Part shown: positions 1 through 7,953 of the stretch, piece by piece
How positions within the stretch are numbered: the first letter of the stretch is position 1
Layout of the letters: every line of letters starts with the position of its first letter
NCBI GenBank assembly: GCA_937920515.1
Contig: CALEUG010000027.1
Coordinates: forward strand, 1-64,000
DNA from: an uncultured bacterium
GTDB lineage: Bacteria; Acidobacteriota; Aminicenantia; Aminicenantales; Saccharicenantaceae
Length of the DNA: 64,000 nucleotides
Reading direction: 5' to 3'
The notes under the pieces: model-generated
The model's database searches: none
Told to the model about the DNA's origin: nothing
What the model saw: only the letters and a program-made list of their open reading frames with translations
Made by a program: the position numbers and the translations under genes

Positions 1-690
1 GTATTCGCGCACCAGGCCATAGACCCGGACCTCGCGGTTGAGATAGAGCTTTTCCGGCGGCCCGGGAAAGCGGTCAAAATTGCTGGCAAAAATAACCGCG
101 GTGAAATACCTTTTCCAGTTGCGGTGAAAATTCAGAAAGCATACTTTCCCGGTATTGTTGGCGGCCACCACTGTCCCTCTTACCCGGACCGTTTGCCCGT
201 AATAAGAAGCCGCTTCTTCCCAGGATATTTCCCTGACCGTTTCAGGCCCGACACCGGAGGAAAGGGTGCGGTCTTTGTCCTGAGATGCTTCCTGTTCCTG
301 TTTCCGGGTGGCCGCCAGTTCTCCGGTAACCATTATCTGGGCCGGAGAATTAAGGATTATTTCCGGCCGGCCCCGGTAGAGCAGCACCCGGCCCCTGGCC
401 CTGACTTTCCTGTTCAAAAAATACTTCTCAGGCTCAGGCGGGAACCTGTCAAAATCGGAGCTAAAGATGACCAGGCTTAAATACTTCTGGTAGTCGGGAT
501 GAAAATTCAAAAAACAGGCCCGACCGGAGTTAAATGTTCTGACTATCACTCCCTCGACCACAACTTCCTGGCCGACATAATTTCCGGCTTCTTCCCAGGA
601 GATGGTTTTAACCTGAGCGTAAAGGCGATATGAACTGAAAGCAGAGAGGGACAAAATTAAAATGGCAAGCAGGATGACCGGCTTTCTCAT
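1..690 (-). CDS. Secreted tandem OB-fold protein, 3' part cut off by window edge
   Basis: The frame is open from the ATG at 690 to the window edge, 230 codons with no stop. The N-terminus is a signal peptide (basic MRK, a hydrophobic stretch, then cleavage near YAQ). Two homologous modules follow, at about residues 28-115 and 153-230. Each begins ISWEEA-x-x-Y-x-GQ and carries CFLNFH, VIF-x-S/A-x-x-FDRFP and NR-x-VR-x-x-G. This is the pattern of the OB-fold nucleic-acid-binding domain often found beside or fused to staphylococcal-nuclease domains (family knowledge, from memory). The ATG overlaps the TGA of the upstream nuclease (ATGA), so the two are translationally coupled and probably act together outside the cytoplasm. 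The second module runs off the edge, so total length and further repeats are unknown. Confidence 0.75.
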   Translation of the reverse strand, partial: MRKPVILLAILILSLSAFSSYRLYAQVKTISWEEAGNYVGQEVVVEGVIVRTFNSGRACFLNFHPDYQKYLSLVIFSSDFDRFPPEPEKYFLNRKVRARGRVLLYRGRPEIILNSPAQIMVTGELAATRKQEQEASQDKDRTLSSGVGPETVREISWEEAASYYGQTVRVRGTVVAANNTGKVCFLNFHRNWKRYFTAVIFASNFDRFPGPPEKLYLNREVRVYGLVREY

Positions 691-1547
691 CTGTTATCCT
701 TTATCCAGCCGCTGGCCAGGAGGACCTTTTCCAGGTCGGAGGGTGAAAACTCGCTGGTCCACTGCCTCAGGTTAACCAGTTCCCGCTGCAGCTCATCGGA
801 ATTTAACCGGAGCCGCACGTACTCTCTGTACCTTAGCCCCCACCAGTTGTTGGCCATTTCAAAAATTTCATAGGGTATGTTTTTCTGGTCAAGAATCCAG
901 TGGAACTCATCCAGCCCCTGGTTTCGCCACAGGCCCAGGCCCTGTTCCCTGGCCTGAGCTTCAAGCTGCCTGTACCTGACCAGGTGCTTGAAAGGAAAAC
1001 GCAGCAGGGCAAAACCGTAGCCGTTTTTTATGACCTCTTCGTTCAAGGAGCGCCCGTCTTCCAGGTAAACGTAAGCCAGGGTGCGGCCGTACTTATCAAT
1101 CCTTTCCCGGTCATATTCCAGCCGGACCCGCGATTGTCCAAGGAGGTTTTTGACGAATTCGGAAGCTTCCCGGGCATAATACTGGAGAGGTTTGAGCGGA
1201 TGGTAGAGCTCGGGAGTATCCACACCGATCAAGCGGACTTCGCCGACGCCCTCCACCTCCAGGCTGTCACCGTCTATCACCCTCAATACCCGCAAGAACC
1301 GGTCCCCGGCCGTCGGTCGGGGCTGGTCTGCTTGAGAAATAGATGACCGGTCAAGATATGAACAGGCACATTGGTTCAGGTCAAAACTGTGTCCATCAGC
1401 CCGATTGATTACAGCCGGGGAATCGGCTGCCAGGATAAAAAGAGCGGGCAGGATGCAATAAAGAAAAAAATAGCTCCTGGTAAAAGCCCTATGCCTGAAG
1501 CAGGAAGCACGGCTATTTTTGATATTCACCCCTGTTCTGACCAGCAT
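687..1547 (-). CDS. Secreted thermonuclease (staphylococcal nuclease family)
   Basis: This 286-residue protein is an SNase-like Ca-dependent phosphodiesterase of DNA and RNA. An N-terminal hydrophobic segment (about residues 25-41) looks like a signal peptide preceded by a long basic leader, so export is likely. The nuclease fold runs from about 83 to 210. The motif DGD (92-94), VRLIGVDTPE (Arg105, Asp110, Glu113) and DKYGR (Arg155) reproduce the Asp, Asp, Glu and two Arg residues that form the known active site, so it should be active. The family motif GLGLW is also present. A C-terminal extension of about 75 residues has no recognised domain. The start lies just downstream of tRNA-Arg and has no strong ribosome binding site. 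A later start is possible, but the signal segment argues for a start before residue 25. Its stop overlaps the next ATG. Confidence 0.85.
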   Translation of the reverse strand: MLVRTGVNIKNSRASCFRHRAFTRSYFFLYCILPALFILAADSPAVINRADGHSFDLNQCACSYLDRSSISQADQPRPTAGDRFLRVLRVIDGDSLEVEGVGEVRLIGVDTPELYHPLKPLQYYAREASEFVKNLLGQSRVRLEYDRERIDKYGRTLAYVYLEDGRSLNEEVIKNGYGFALLRFPFKHLVRYRQLEAQAREQGLGLWRNQGLDEFHWILDQKNIPYEIFEMANNWWGLRYREYVRLRLNSDELQRELVNLRQWTSEFSPSDLEKVLLASGWIKDNR

Positions 1548-1564
1548 GACTCTTGAAGCAGGAG

Positions 1565-1638
1565 TACGCCTGGCGCGATTCGAACGCGCGACCTACGGAT
1601 CCGGAGTCCGTCGCTCTATCCAGCTGAGCTACAGGCGC
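1565..1638 (-). tRNA. tRNA-Arg(CCG)
   Basis: Read on the minus strand the gene folds into a full cloverleaf. The acceptor is GCGCCTG paired with CAGGCGT, with one terminal G-U pair. The D stem is GCTC/GAGC, the anticodon stem ACGGA/TCCGT has loop CTCCGGA (anticodon CCG at 1604-1602), and the T stem GCGCG/CGCGC has loop TTCGAAT. It decodes CGG. The discriminator base is A and no CCA is encoded. A good promoter sits immediately upstream. Confidence 0.95.
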
Positions 1639-1647
1639 ACTGCTTTA

Positions 1648-1676
1648 TTTATATCTGATTTCCGGTTATATGGCAA
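1648..1676 (-). promoter_or_regulatory. Promoter of tRNA-Arg(CCG)
   Basis: On the minus strand TTGCCA (1676-1671) is separated by 17 bases from TATAAA (1653-1648). Each is one mismatch from the sigma-70 consensus, and the predicted start is a few bases before the mature tRNA 5' end. Confidence 0.65.
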
Positions 1677-1707
1677 GAAGCCAGCCGGGTAGAAAACCCG
1701 GGATAAC

Positions 1708-3765
1708 TCAATCCCGCTCAGCCCTGTGGCCTGAGTTCAGCAGCGCCCCGGCCAGAATCTCGGCCACGTCCATTACCCTGAATTCATCGGCATCTTTATC
1801 TCGCAGGCCGTCCTGGAGCATGGTCAGACAGAATGGACAGGAGGTGGCCACCAGGCGGCTGCCATTCTTGATTATTTCTTCGCTTCGCAGATGGTTTATC
1901 CGCTTTCCGGCTTTTTCCTCGGTCCACATCAACCCGCCGCCGGCGCCGCAGCAAAATGTGTGTTCCTTTGAATTCTTCAGCTCTCTCAGGTTCTCCCCCA
2001 GGACAGCCCGGAGCACCTTCCGGGGTTCAGCCAGCAGTTCGTTGTGCCGGCCGTAATAGCAGGAATCATGGACAGTAAAAGAACTCAGGGCTCCGGTTTC
2101 TTCCGGTTTTCGCAGAGGCAGCCTTTTCCGGTCGACCAGCCCGGTCATCAGCTCCAGATGAGAAATCACCCGCAACGACCGGATTTTTTCTTTTTCCTCC
2201 TGGCTTAACTCGCCGAGCACCTCCAGCAGCGCCGGATAATCGTTCTTAAAAACGTTATAACCGTGCGGGCAAAAGGTAATCAGGCCTTTCAGGCTGGTTC
2301 CGGCCAGAATCTTCATGTTGTCCAAAGCCAGCGTCTGGAAGAGATACTCGTTACCCAGACGCCGGGCCGAATCGCCGCAACAACGCTCTTCAGCCCCGAG
2401 GACCGCAAATTTGAGGCCGGCCGCTTTCATTATCCTGACCATGGCCCCGGCAATTTTTCGACCCCGGTCATCAAAAGTGCCAAAACAGCCAAGCCATAGC
2501 AGGTACTCGGCCTCCGGGTATTCCCCGAGCGTTTTTACACCGACACCGAGCTCCCGGAGCAGCTCGGTCCGATGGGCGGGGGGAAAACCCCAGGGATTGC
2601 CATAAGTTTCCAGGTTGTGGAAGAAACTGCGCAGCTCGGCCGGGAAACGCCCCCGGGCCAGAACCAGGTTCTGGCGCAGGCTCAACAGCTTGTCCGGATG
2701 CTCTATGTCAAAAGGACAGACATGAAGGCAGGCTCCACAGGTGGTGCAGGCCCAGATTTCATCTTCGGTAAAAACGCCGGGCACCAGCCAGGGCAGTTTT
2801 TCCCTGTCCTTTCTTATGTTTTTATATTCAGCCAGCAGGTGTTTTTCCAGGTTGAGGATTACCATCTTCGGGGAGAGGGCTTTTCCGCTCTGAAAGGCCG
2901 GGCAGACATCCTGGCAGCGACCACACTCGACGCAGGCCATGGCATCAAGGCCATCCTTCCAGCTGAAATCGGTGGCCCTTTCTGCCCCGAAATTCTCTGC
3001 TGTCTCCAGGTTAAGGGGAAGCATCAGGCCGGTGGGCCGGCTTCTGCGGAAAAACAGGTTTACCGGGCCGGCCAGAAGGTGAAAATACTTGGAATGCGGA
3101 ACGTAGGAAATGAAGGAAAAGACGGCCAGGGCATGCAGCCAGTAGCCAAGCTTCAGGTTGCGTTCCAGGGCCGGAACGGACATAGTGGCAGGCAGGAATT
3201 TTTCAGCCAGGAACCGGCTCAAGAAAGCCCCGGTCCGGCTTCCGGGATGGAGAGCCACGGAGAACACGTTAAACAGCAAGAAGGTACTGACCGCCAGGAA
3301 AATGAAAATATAGATCAAAGCCGAATCCCCGGCGCCGGTATCGTAGGCCCGTGGCCTGAATACAAATCGCCTGACGGCAAAAAAGCTCACCCCGGCCAGC
3401 ACGGTTATGGAAAACAGGTCAACCGAGGCTGCAAAAAGCCGTCCCGGCCAGGATTGGCCGAAAAGGTAGAAGCCATCGACATAGCCCTCGATTACATGAT
3501 TTATGGTCATGGTGTCAAAGGTTATGGCTCCGTAGAAAATCAGAAGGTGGGCGACCCCGGTCCAGGGCCTTTCATTCTTCAGAGTGCAGAGCTGCAACAA
3601 CACCCGGGAAAAAGCGTAGAAGAATCTCTTCAAAATAGAATCAAACCGGGCTGCGGCCTGGAGTCGAGCCAGGATAAGCACTCGCTTAATGACCGGAAAA
3701 AAGAACAGGAAAAAAGTCGACAGGACAAGAATCGTCAGAATAATTTTTTCGGCCAGAGTCAGCAT
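1708..3765 (-). CDS. Membrane NarI/HdrD-like iron-sulfur electron-transfer protein
   Basis: This 685-residue protein fuses a NarI-like membrane part with an HdrD/GlpC-like soluble part. About five hydrophobic segments lie in the first 240 residues. Histidines in the membrane part (GVAHLL; YWLHAL; VPHSKYFH) could ligate b-type heme. Two 4Fe-4S motifs follow, CVECGRCQDVCP near 278-289 and CTTCGACLHVCP near 340-351. Two CCG domains come after them. The second is complete (CCGAGGG and CPFC), but the first ends CPHG instead of CxxC. The arrangement matches proteins proposed to pass electrons between electron-transfer flavoprotein and menaquinone (the EMO/FadF group, established knowledge). That role here is inferred, since no etfAB is nearby. 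The ATG at 3765 is preferred over an adjacent GTG because AGAGGAG lies seven bases upstream. Confidence 0.8.
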   Translation of the reverse strand: MLTLAEKIILTILVLSTFFLFFFPVIKRVLILARLQAAARFDSILKRFFYAFSRVLLQLCTLKNERPWTGVAHLLIFYGAITFDTMTINHVIEGYVDGFYLFGQSWPGRLFAASVDLFSITVLAGVSFFAVRRFVFRPRAYDTGAGDSALIYIFIFLAVSTFLLFNVFSVALHPGSRTGAFLSRFLAEKFLPATMSVPALERNLKLGYWLHALAVFSFISYVPHSKYFHLLAGPVNLFFRRSRPTGLMLPLNLETAENFGAERATDFSWKDGLDAMACVECGRCQDVCPAFQSGKALSPKMVILNLEKHLLAEYKNIRKDREKLPWLVPGVFTEDEIWACTTCGACLHVCPFDIEHPDKLLSLRQNLVLARGRFPAELRSFFHNLETYGNPWGFPPAHRTELLRELGVGVKTLGEYPEAEYLLWLGCFGTFDDRGRKIAGAMVRIMKAAGLKFAVLGAEERCCGDSARRLGNEYLFQTLALDNMKILAGTSLKGLITFCPHGYNVFKNDYPALLEVLGELSQEEKEKIRSLRVISHLELMTGLVDRKRLPLRKPEETGALSSFTVHDSCYYGRHNELLAEPRKVLRAVLGENLRELKNSKEHTFCCGAGGGLMWTEEKAGKRINHLRSEEIIKNGSRLVATSCPFCLTMLQDGLRDKDADEFRVMDVAEILAGALLNSGHRAERD

Positions 3766-4220
3766 CACAAGTCTCCTCTAAACTGGCTGAAGTTTCTAAT
3801 AGATTTTAAACATTTTTCGGGTAAATTCCACTGTTCTGGCTAAATCCCTCTGTGAGAACGGCCTTTTCCTTTTGATCCCGTCCGCTATCATCGCAGCTGG
3901 CAGTGATAAAAATCCGGGGCTGACGTTCGGGACATTTAACAGGCAGGCAATAAAAATAAAAAAAAAAGTAAAAGACCTGGAGGTCTCGCTATATTTCATG
4001 TCAATGAAAAAAGTCATCCGCCCGGCCTGGCCGATCAAATACTTCAAGCGGCCTGGAACTGGTTTTTATGATTACCCTTTCCCTGAGGAAGAGCTCAGGT
4101 CTGGATCCGGTTATGAAATCGGAACCTGTTTTCCCGAGAAACCCCGGCCTGAAGCCAGCAGCAACAGAGACAATGCTTTTTAATCTCAGGAGCCGGGCCA
4201 GAGCGTTTTGATCAGTAATA
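3766..4220. other. Intergenic stretch of about 455 bp
   Basis: Nothing convincing is coded here. A minus-strand frame of up to 83 codons (3796-4047) begins at TTG with no ribosome binding site and has no recognisable domain. The only structured element is the hairpin/T-tract listed at 3953-3986. Confidence 0.5.
3953..3986 (-). terminator. Possible terminator after the outer-membrane protein gene
   Basis: On the minus strand the palindrome AGACCTCCAGGTCT (3986-3973) is followed by a long run of T broken by single A and C residues. The stem is short (4-6 bp), so strength is uncertain. It lies about 240 bp downstream of the 4221-4682 gene. Confidence 0.4.
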
Positions 4221-4682
4221 TCAGAAATAGTAACGGAAGCCGAGGAAGCCGAGAATGTGCAGCTCGGTGGCCGGGATTACGTCCATCACCGGGCCGAGTT
4301 CCACAAAGATGTCTATCGGCGTTTTCTCGAAAATGTAGCTCAGGCCGACAGGGATACGGAGACCAAACCTGGTCCTGTCCTGGAGGCTCAGCCTGGCCCC
4401 GATCCCGTAATAAAGAGGCAGCTGACCCCTGTCTACCTTGAAAATATTGAAGCTGTGAAACAGGTAATCGGCGTGAAGATGGAAGGAATCTTCACCGGCA
4501 AAAGACCAGGACCCGGCTATATCAAAGGCCGTGGTCCGGCTGGTCCAGTACTTGGCAATGAGACCGGTGGGCTCGCCCAGGATGATACCCAGGCCGAACT
4601 TTTTCTGCTGGGCCTGGCCGGGCACAACCAGCGTTAGAATCAGTACCATAACAGACAGGATGGCCATCTTTTTCATCTTCAT
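4221..4682 (-). CDS. Small outer-membrane beta-barrel protein
   Basis: This 153-residue protein has a clear Sec signal peptide (MKMKKMAIL, a hydrophobic core, cleavage near GQAQQ). The mature part alternates short amphipathic strands (GLGIILGEPTGLIAKYW; LPLYYGIGARL; RFGLRIPVGLSYIF) and ends in an aromatic FRYYF, the C-terminal signature of an outer-membrane barrel. It resembles the generic porin-like or OmpA-like small barrels in which the GEPTG motif is common. No ligand can be assigned. The start at 4682 is chosen because TAAGGAG lies six bases upstream, and an in-frame ATG six codons earlier overlaps that ribosome binding site. It is monocistronic with its own promoter. Confidence 0.7.
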   Translation of the reverse strand: MKMKKMAILSVMVLILTLVVPGQAQQKKFGLGIILGEPTGLIAKYWTSRTTAFDIAGSWSFAGEDSFHLHADYLFHSFNIFKVDRGQLPLYYGIGARLSLQDRTRFGLRIPVGLSYIFEKTPIDIFVELGPVMDVIPATELHILGFLGFRYYF

Positions 4683-4739
4683 CGTATACTCCTTATACAT
4701 ACAAGCCTGAAATGTTATTTATTCTCTGTTTAGTTGCTA

Positions 4740-4768
4740 ATTCTATTACATTTTTGAACTCAAGACAA
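4740..4768 (-). promoter_or_regulatory. Promoter of the 4221-4682 outer-membrane protein gene
   Basis: On the minus strand TTGTCT (4768-4763), 17 bases, then TAGAAT (4745-4740). This predicts a leader of roughly 50 bases ending in a strong AAGGAG ribosome binding site. Confidence 0.5.
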
Positions 4769-5305
4769 GGGAAGGCCGGCAGCCGGGTTTAGCCCTGGCC
4801 GCCAGTTTCAATCGGCAAACGAAGATGTCGTGGTAACCGGATAGGTATTTACCATTATCCGGGTCTGCTCTCTAACTTTAATAGTTCCCAGAAATGCCTG
4901 ACAGGAAAAAAGTCTTGCTGTTTTCAGCGCTAACCGGGACAAATTTTCATAACCCCTCAAATTCCTGAACTCTGAAAAATGTATCCGAACTACCGCGGCC
5001 CAGAGGCAGACGCCCGATTTTGCCCGGCGGCCAGATTCAAACTAAAAAAATTTCTTGTTGACATCAAATTTCCCAGATATAAGATATTTTTTCTAAAGAA
5101 TTTTTTAGATTGGCCTGGCTGACATTATGCACAAAGAAATTAAAACTGCGGCTTCGGGTGGTATCCAGCTGCTATCTTCATCACCAAATCGCCTTTATTC
5201 TAATCTCTCCCTTATGCCTGTAATTCAAAGGACATTCAGAAGAAATTGCCTCAGCTGCCATCGCTTTCCTGGATGCGGCCTGAAGCCCTGCAAGGAAGGA
5301 GGCTC
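4769..5305. other. Divergent intergenic region of about 540 bp
   Basis: The region lies between the minus-strand barrel gene and the plus-strand amidohydrolase operon. Apart from the plus-strand promoter at 5058-5085 and the ribosome binding site AAGGAGG at 5296-5302, I see no gene or strong repeat. The leader from promoter to start codon would be about 210 bases, long enough for RNA control, but no known riboswitch motif was recognised. Confidence 0.5.
5058..5085 (+). promoter_or_regulatory. Promoter of the amidohydrolase operon
   Basis: Perfect -35 TTGACA, a 16-base spacer, then TAAGAT, in an AT-rich stretch. The first 12 bases (TTGACATCAAAT) are identical to those of the porGDAB promoter at 36218. 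Confidence 0.5.
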
Positions 5306-6646
5306 ATGAAAAAAGAATCCCGGAGACCCTGCCTGTCCGGGCAACGGAAGAAATGGTTGCTGCTCCTGATTCCGCTAATGCTGGCCGGTGTCCTGAACTC
5401 CCTCGCCGCCCTGGCCGTGGCTGAAGTCAAACCGGCCTATGCCCTGGTAAACTGTCGCCTCGTCCCGGTTTCCAGCCCGCCCATAGAAAAAGGAACCATC
5501 ATCGTCCGCGACGGGCTGATCGAAGCCCTGGGTCCGGCTGACAGGATTAAATTACCGCCCGATGCTGAGGTGATCGAGGCCGCCGGACTGACTGTCTATC
5601 CCGGATTGATCTCGGCCCACACCAACCTTTTCCTGGAGGTAAAGGAACAGGAACAACCCCAGACGACTGAAGACTTTTTGGGCACCTATACCCAGGCGGC
5701 CACTCCCCAGCAATTTCCCGAGCTCCAGGTCTTCAAGGAGATCAAGCCCAAAAAACAGACCGTGGAATCCTGGCACAGAGTTGGTGTTACCGCCGTGGTG
5801 GTCGCTCCCAACCGTGGTATCTTCCAGGGACAGAGCGTTGTTCTCAACCTTAACGGCGACCGGGCCAATCAAATGGTACTGAAACAGCCCTGGGCTCTGC
5901 ATATTAACTTTACCACCGAAAGGGGCGGAATCTATCCTTCGAGCCTGATGGGGACGGTGGCTTTTATCCGGCAGAAATTTTACGACACTGTCCATTATGC
6001 CCTTCATCAGAAAAAATACCTGTCGTCTCCGCAATTCTTAAAGAGACCAGAATACGACCTTTTCCTGGAAGCCCTTGTTCCCTTCGTGGTGGATAAAAGG
6101 CCAGTCGTTTTCCAGTGCAATAACCAGGAAGACATCAAGAGGGCTCTGCGCCTTATAGATGAATTCAAGCTGAATGCCGTTCTTACCGGCTGCAACGAAG
6201 CCTGGAGAGCGGTTGAACATTTGAAGAAGGTCCGGGTCCCGCTGCTGGTTACCCTGGACTTCAGACCTCCCGCTACAAGCATCTACAACCAGCAGGGTGA
6301 AGCCGCCAGGAAAAAAGCCGAAGCCGAAATCTACCCGGCCAACGCCGCCGCCCTTTTGAAAGAAAATATCCCCTTGGCCCTGACCGGCTTCGGGCTGTCT
6401 GAATCCAGCTTCGTCAAGAACCTGCAGGCCGCCCTCAGGGCCGGCCTGTTGCCTGAGGCCGCCCTCAGGGCCCTGACCATAGAGCCGGCCAGGATTCTGG
6501 GCTTGGAGCGGCAACTGGGCACCCTGGAACCCGGCAAGATTGCCAATCTTATCCTGACCAGAGGTGACCTTTTTGGAGAAAAGACCAGAGTGGTCAAAGT
6601 ACTGGTCGATGGAATTCTCTTTAACTACGAGGAGAAGGGCCAATGA
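5306..6646 (+). CDS. Secreted amidohydrolase-family protein with lost metal ligands (paralogue 1)
   Basis: This 446-residue member of the amidohydrolase superfamily (imidazolonepropionase/dihydroorotase-like fold) has a signal peptide. The ATG at 5306 follows AAGGAGG. The N-terminal beta-sandwich (ALVNCRLVPV, VRDGLIEALG) and C-terminal closure (RILGLERQLGTLEPGKIANLIL) are well kept. The barrel is not: HxH at the first strand is AHTN (His105, Asn107), the histidine matching RCHA of the next gene is CNN, the one matching FEHAW is CNEAW, and the catalytic Asp of strand 8 is replaced (GFGLS). A canonical two-metal site therefore cannot form. It may be a non-catalytic partner or a divergent enzyme. 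It is first in an operon of four and overlaps the next gene by ATGA. Confidence 0.8.
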   Translation: MKKESRRPCLSGQRKKWLLLLIPLMLAGVLNSLAALAVAEVKPAYALVNCRLVPVSSPPIEKGTIIVRDGLIEALGPADRIKLPPDAEVIEAAGLTVYPGLISAHTNLFLEVKEQEQPQTTEDFLGTYTQAATPQQFPELQVFKEIKPKKQTVESWHRVGVTAVVVAPNRGIFQGQSVVLNLNGDRANQMVLKQPWALHINFTTERGGIYPSSLMGTVAFIRQKFYDTVHYALHQKKYLSSPQFLKRPEYDLFLEALVPFVVDKRPVVFQCNNQEDIKRALRLIDEFKLNAVLTGCNEAWRAVEHLKKVRVPLLVTLDFRPPATSIYNQQGEAARKKAEAEIYPANAAALLKENIPLALTGFGLSESSFVKNLQAALRAGLLPEAALRALTIEPARILGLERQLGTLEPGKIANLILTRGDLFGEKTRVVKVLVDGILFNYEEKGQ

Positions 6647-7953
6647 AGAAACCGACTCGCACTTCAATTTTCATCCTGGTTCTGATATCGCTCCTGGCCG
6701 GTCCGGCCAACCGGCTGCTGGCTGCCGGAAACCTTCTGATCAAGAATGCTACCATTCTCCCCGTCACCGGCCCACCCATCAACGGCGGAGACGTCCTGGT
6801 AATAGACGGAATCATAAAACAGGTTGGTCGGAACCTGACCGCCCCCCCGGGCACCAGAATCATAGAGGCCTCGGGCAAATACCTGATACCCGGCATAATC
6901 GACACTCACACCCACCTGGCCCTTTCCGGAACCAACGAGGGCACCGAGGCCATAACCCCGGAAGTCAACATGGCCGAGGTCATCAATCCTGACGACCCGG
7001 CAATTCTCACCGCCCTGAGCGGCGGGGTGACCATGGTTCATACCATGCACGGCAGCGCCAACGTCATCGGCGGGGTCAACGTTGTGTTGAAAATGAAATG
7101 GGGCCAGCCCTCGGAAAAGCTGGTGGTCAGGGAAGCCTACCCCACCCTGAAGTTCGCCCTTGGCGAAAACGTCAAGCAGTCCAACCGGATGCTGCTCCCG
7201 GGGCGGCCGCAGCGTTACCCGGCTACCAGGATGGGAGCCAACGCCATAATCAGGCGGGAGCTGTTGCGGGCCAGAGATTATATGGCCGAGTGGGAAAGGT
7301 ATGAAAAACTCAGAAGCTCCAAGAATCCGCCGCCCAACCTCCTGCCTCCGAAAAAAGACCTGAGACTGGAAACCCTAAGCGACCTGCTGCGCGGGAAGCT
7401 TTATGCCCGCTGCCATGCCTACGTGGCCACCGAGATGGTGGAATTCTTAAACCTGGCCAGAGAGTTCGGGTTCAAAATAGGAGCTTTCGAACACGCCTGG
7501 GAAGCCTATAAGATTACCGACGAACTCCTGGCCGCCGGCGTGGGGATATCGGTTTTTATCGACAGCTGGGCTTACAAGATGGAAGCGGCCGAGGGAATTG
7601 CCTACAACGCCGCCTATTGCACTAAAAGAGGGATTCTGGTTTCCATCAACTCCGACAGCTCGGAGAGGGTGCGGCGCCTTTTCAACGAAGCCGGCAAGGC
7701 GGTTAAGTACGGTCTGACTCCGGATGAAGCCTTGAAGCTAATAACCATCAACGCCGCCCGGCAGCTGGGGGTTGACCGCCTGGTCGGAAGCATTGAAGTC
7801 GGGAAACAGGCCGACCTGGCCCTGTTCAACGAACATCCGATGAGCGCTTATACCCGCTGCGACCTGACCATCATCGAGGGCGAGGTTTATTTTGACCGGG
7901 AAAAGCTTCTCCTGGAAAGAGAAGCCGCGGCTGCCAGGAAAGGAGGAAACTGA
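6643..7953 (+). CDS. Secreted amidohydrolase with intact metal site (paralogue 2)
   Basis: This 436-residue protein has a signal peptide (core ILVLISLLAGPANRLLAAG). The metal-binding set is complete: HTH at 89-91 (GIIDTHTHL), His258 (ARCHA), His284 (FEHAW) and Asp338 (SINSDS). The usual C-terminal motif for the sandwich domain is GSIEVGKQADLALF. This makes it a probable periplasmic hydrolase of cyclic amides, dipeptides or N-acyl amino acids. Substrate cannot be read from sequence. The closest general group is the imidazolonepropionase/Xaa-Pro dipeptidase-like amidohydrolases. It overlaps its upstream neighbour (ATGA) and downstream neighbour (TGATG), so the three paralogues should be made in similar amounts. 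Confidence 0.85.
   Translation: MKKPTRTSIFILVLISLLAGPANRLLAAGNLLIKNATILPVTGPPINGGDVLVIDGIIKQVGRNLTAPPGTRIIEASGKYLIPGIIDTHTHLALSGTNEGTEAITPEVNMAEVINPDDPAILTALSGGVTMVHTMHGSANVIGGVNVVLKMKWGQPSEKLVVREAYPTLKFALGENVKQSNRMLLPGRPQRYPATRMGANAIIRRELLRARDYMAEWERYEKLRSSKNPPPNLLPPKKDLRLETLSDLLRGKLYARCHAYVATEMVEFLNLAREFGFKIGAFEHAWEAYKITDELLAAGVGISVFIDSWAYKMEAAEGIAYNAAYCTKRGILVSINSDSSERVRRLFNEAGKAVKYGLTPDEALKLITINAARQLGVDRLVGSIEVGKQADLALFNEHPMSAYTRCDLTIIEGEVYFDREKLLLEREAAAARKGGN

Noticed and set aside
2572-3843. Long open frame on the plus strand (423 codons)
   Set aside because: It is antisense to the NarI/HdrD-like gene, whose motifs are unmistakable. Its translation is low-complexity and without family features, as expected from mirrored codon bias.
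3796-4047. Possible 83-codon minus-strand gene
   Set aside because: TTG start with no ribosome binding site, an artificial Phe run encoded by the T-tract of a likely terminator, and no domain.
5774-5789. TGGCAC-like sigma-54 site
   Set aside because: TGGCACAGAGTTGG has a wrong spacer and lies inside the first amidohydrolase coding region.
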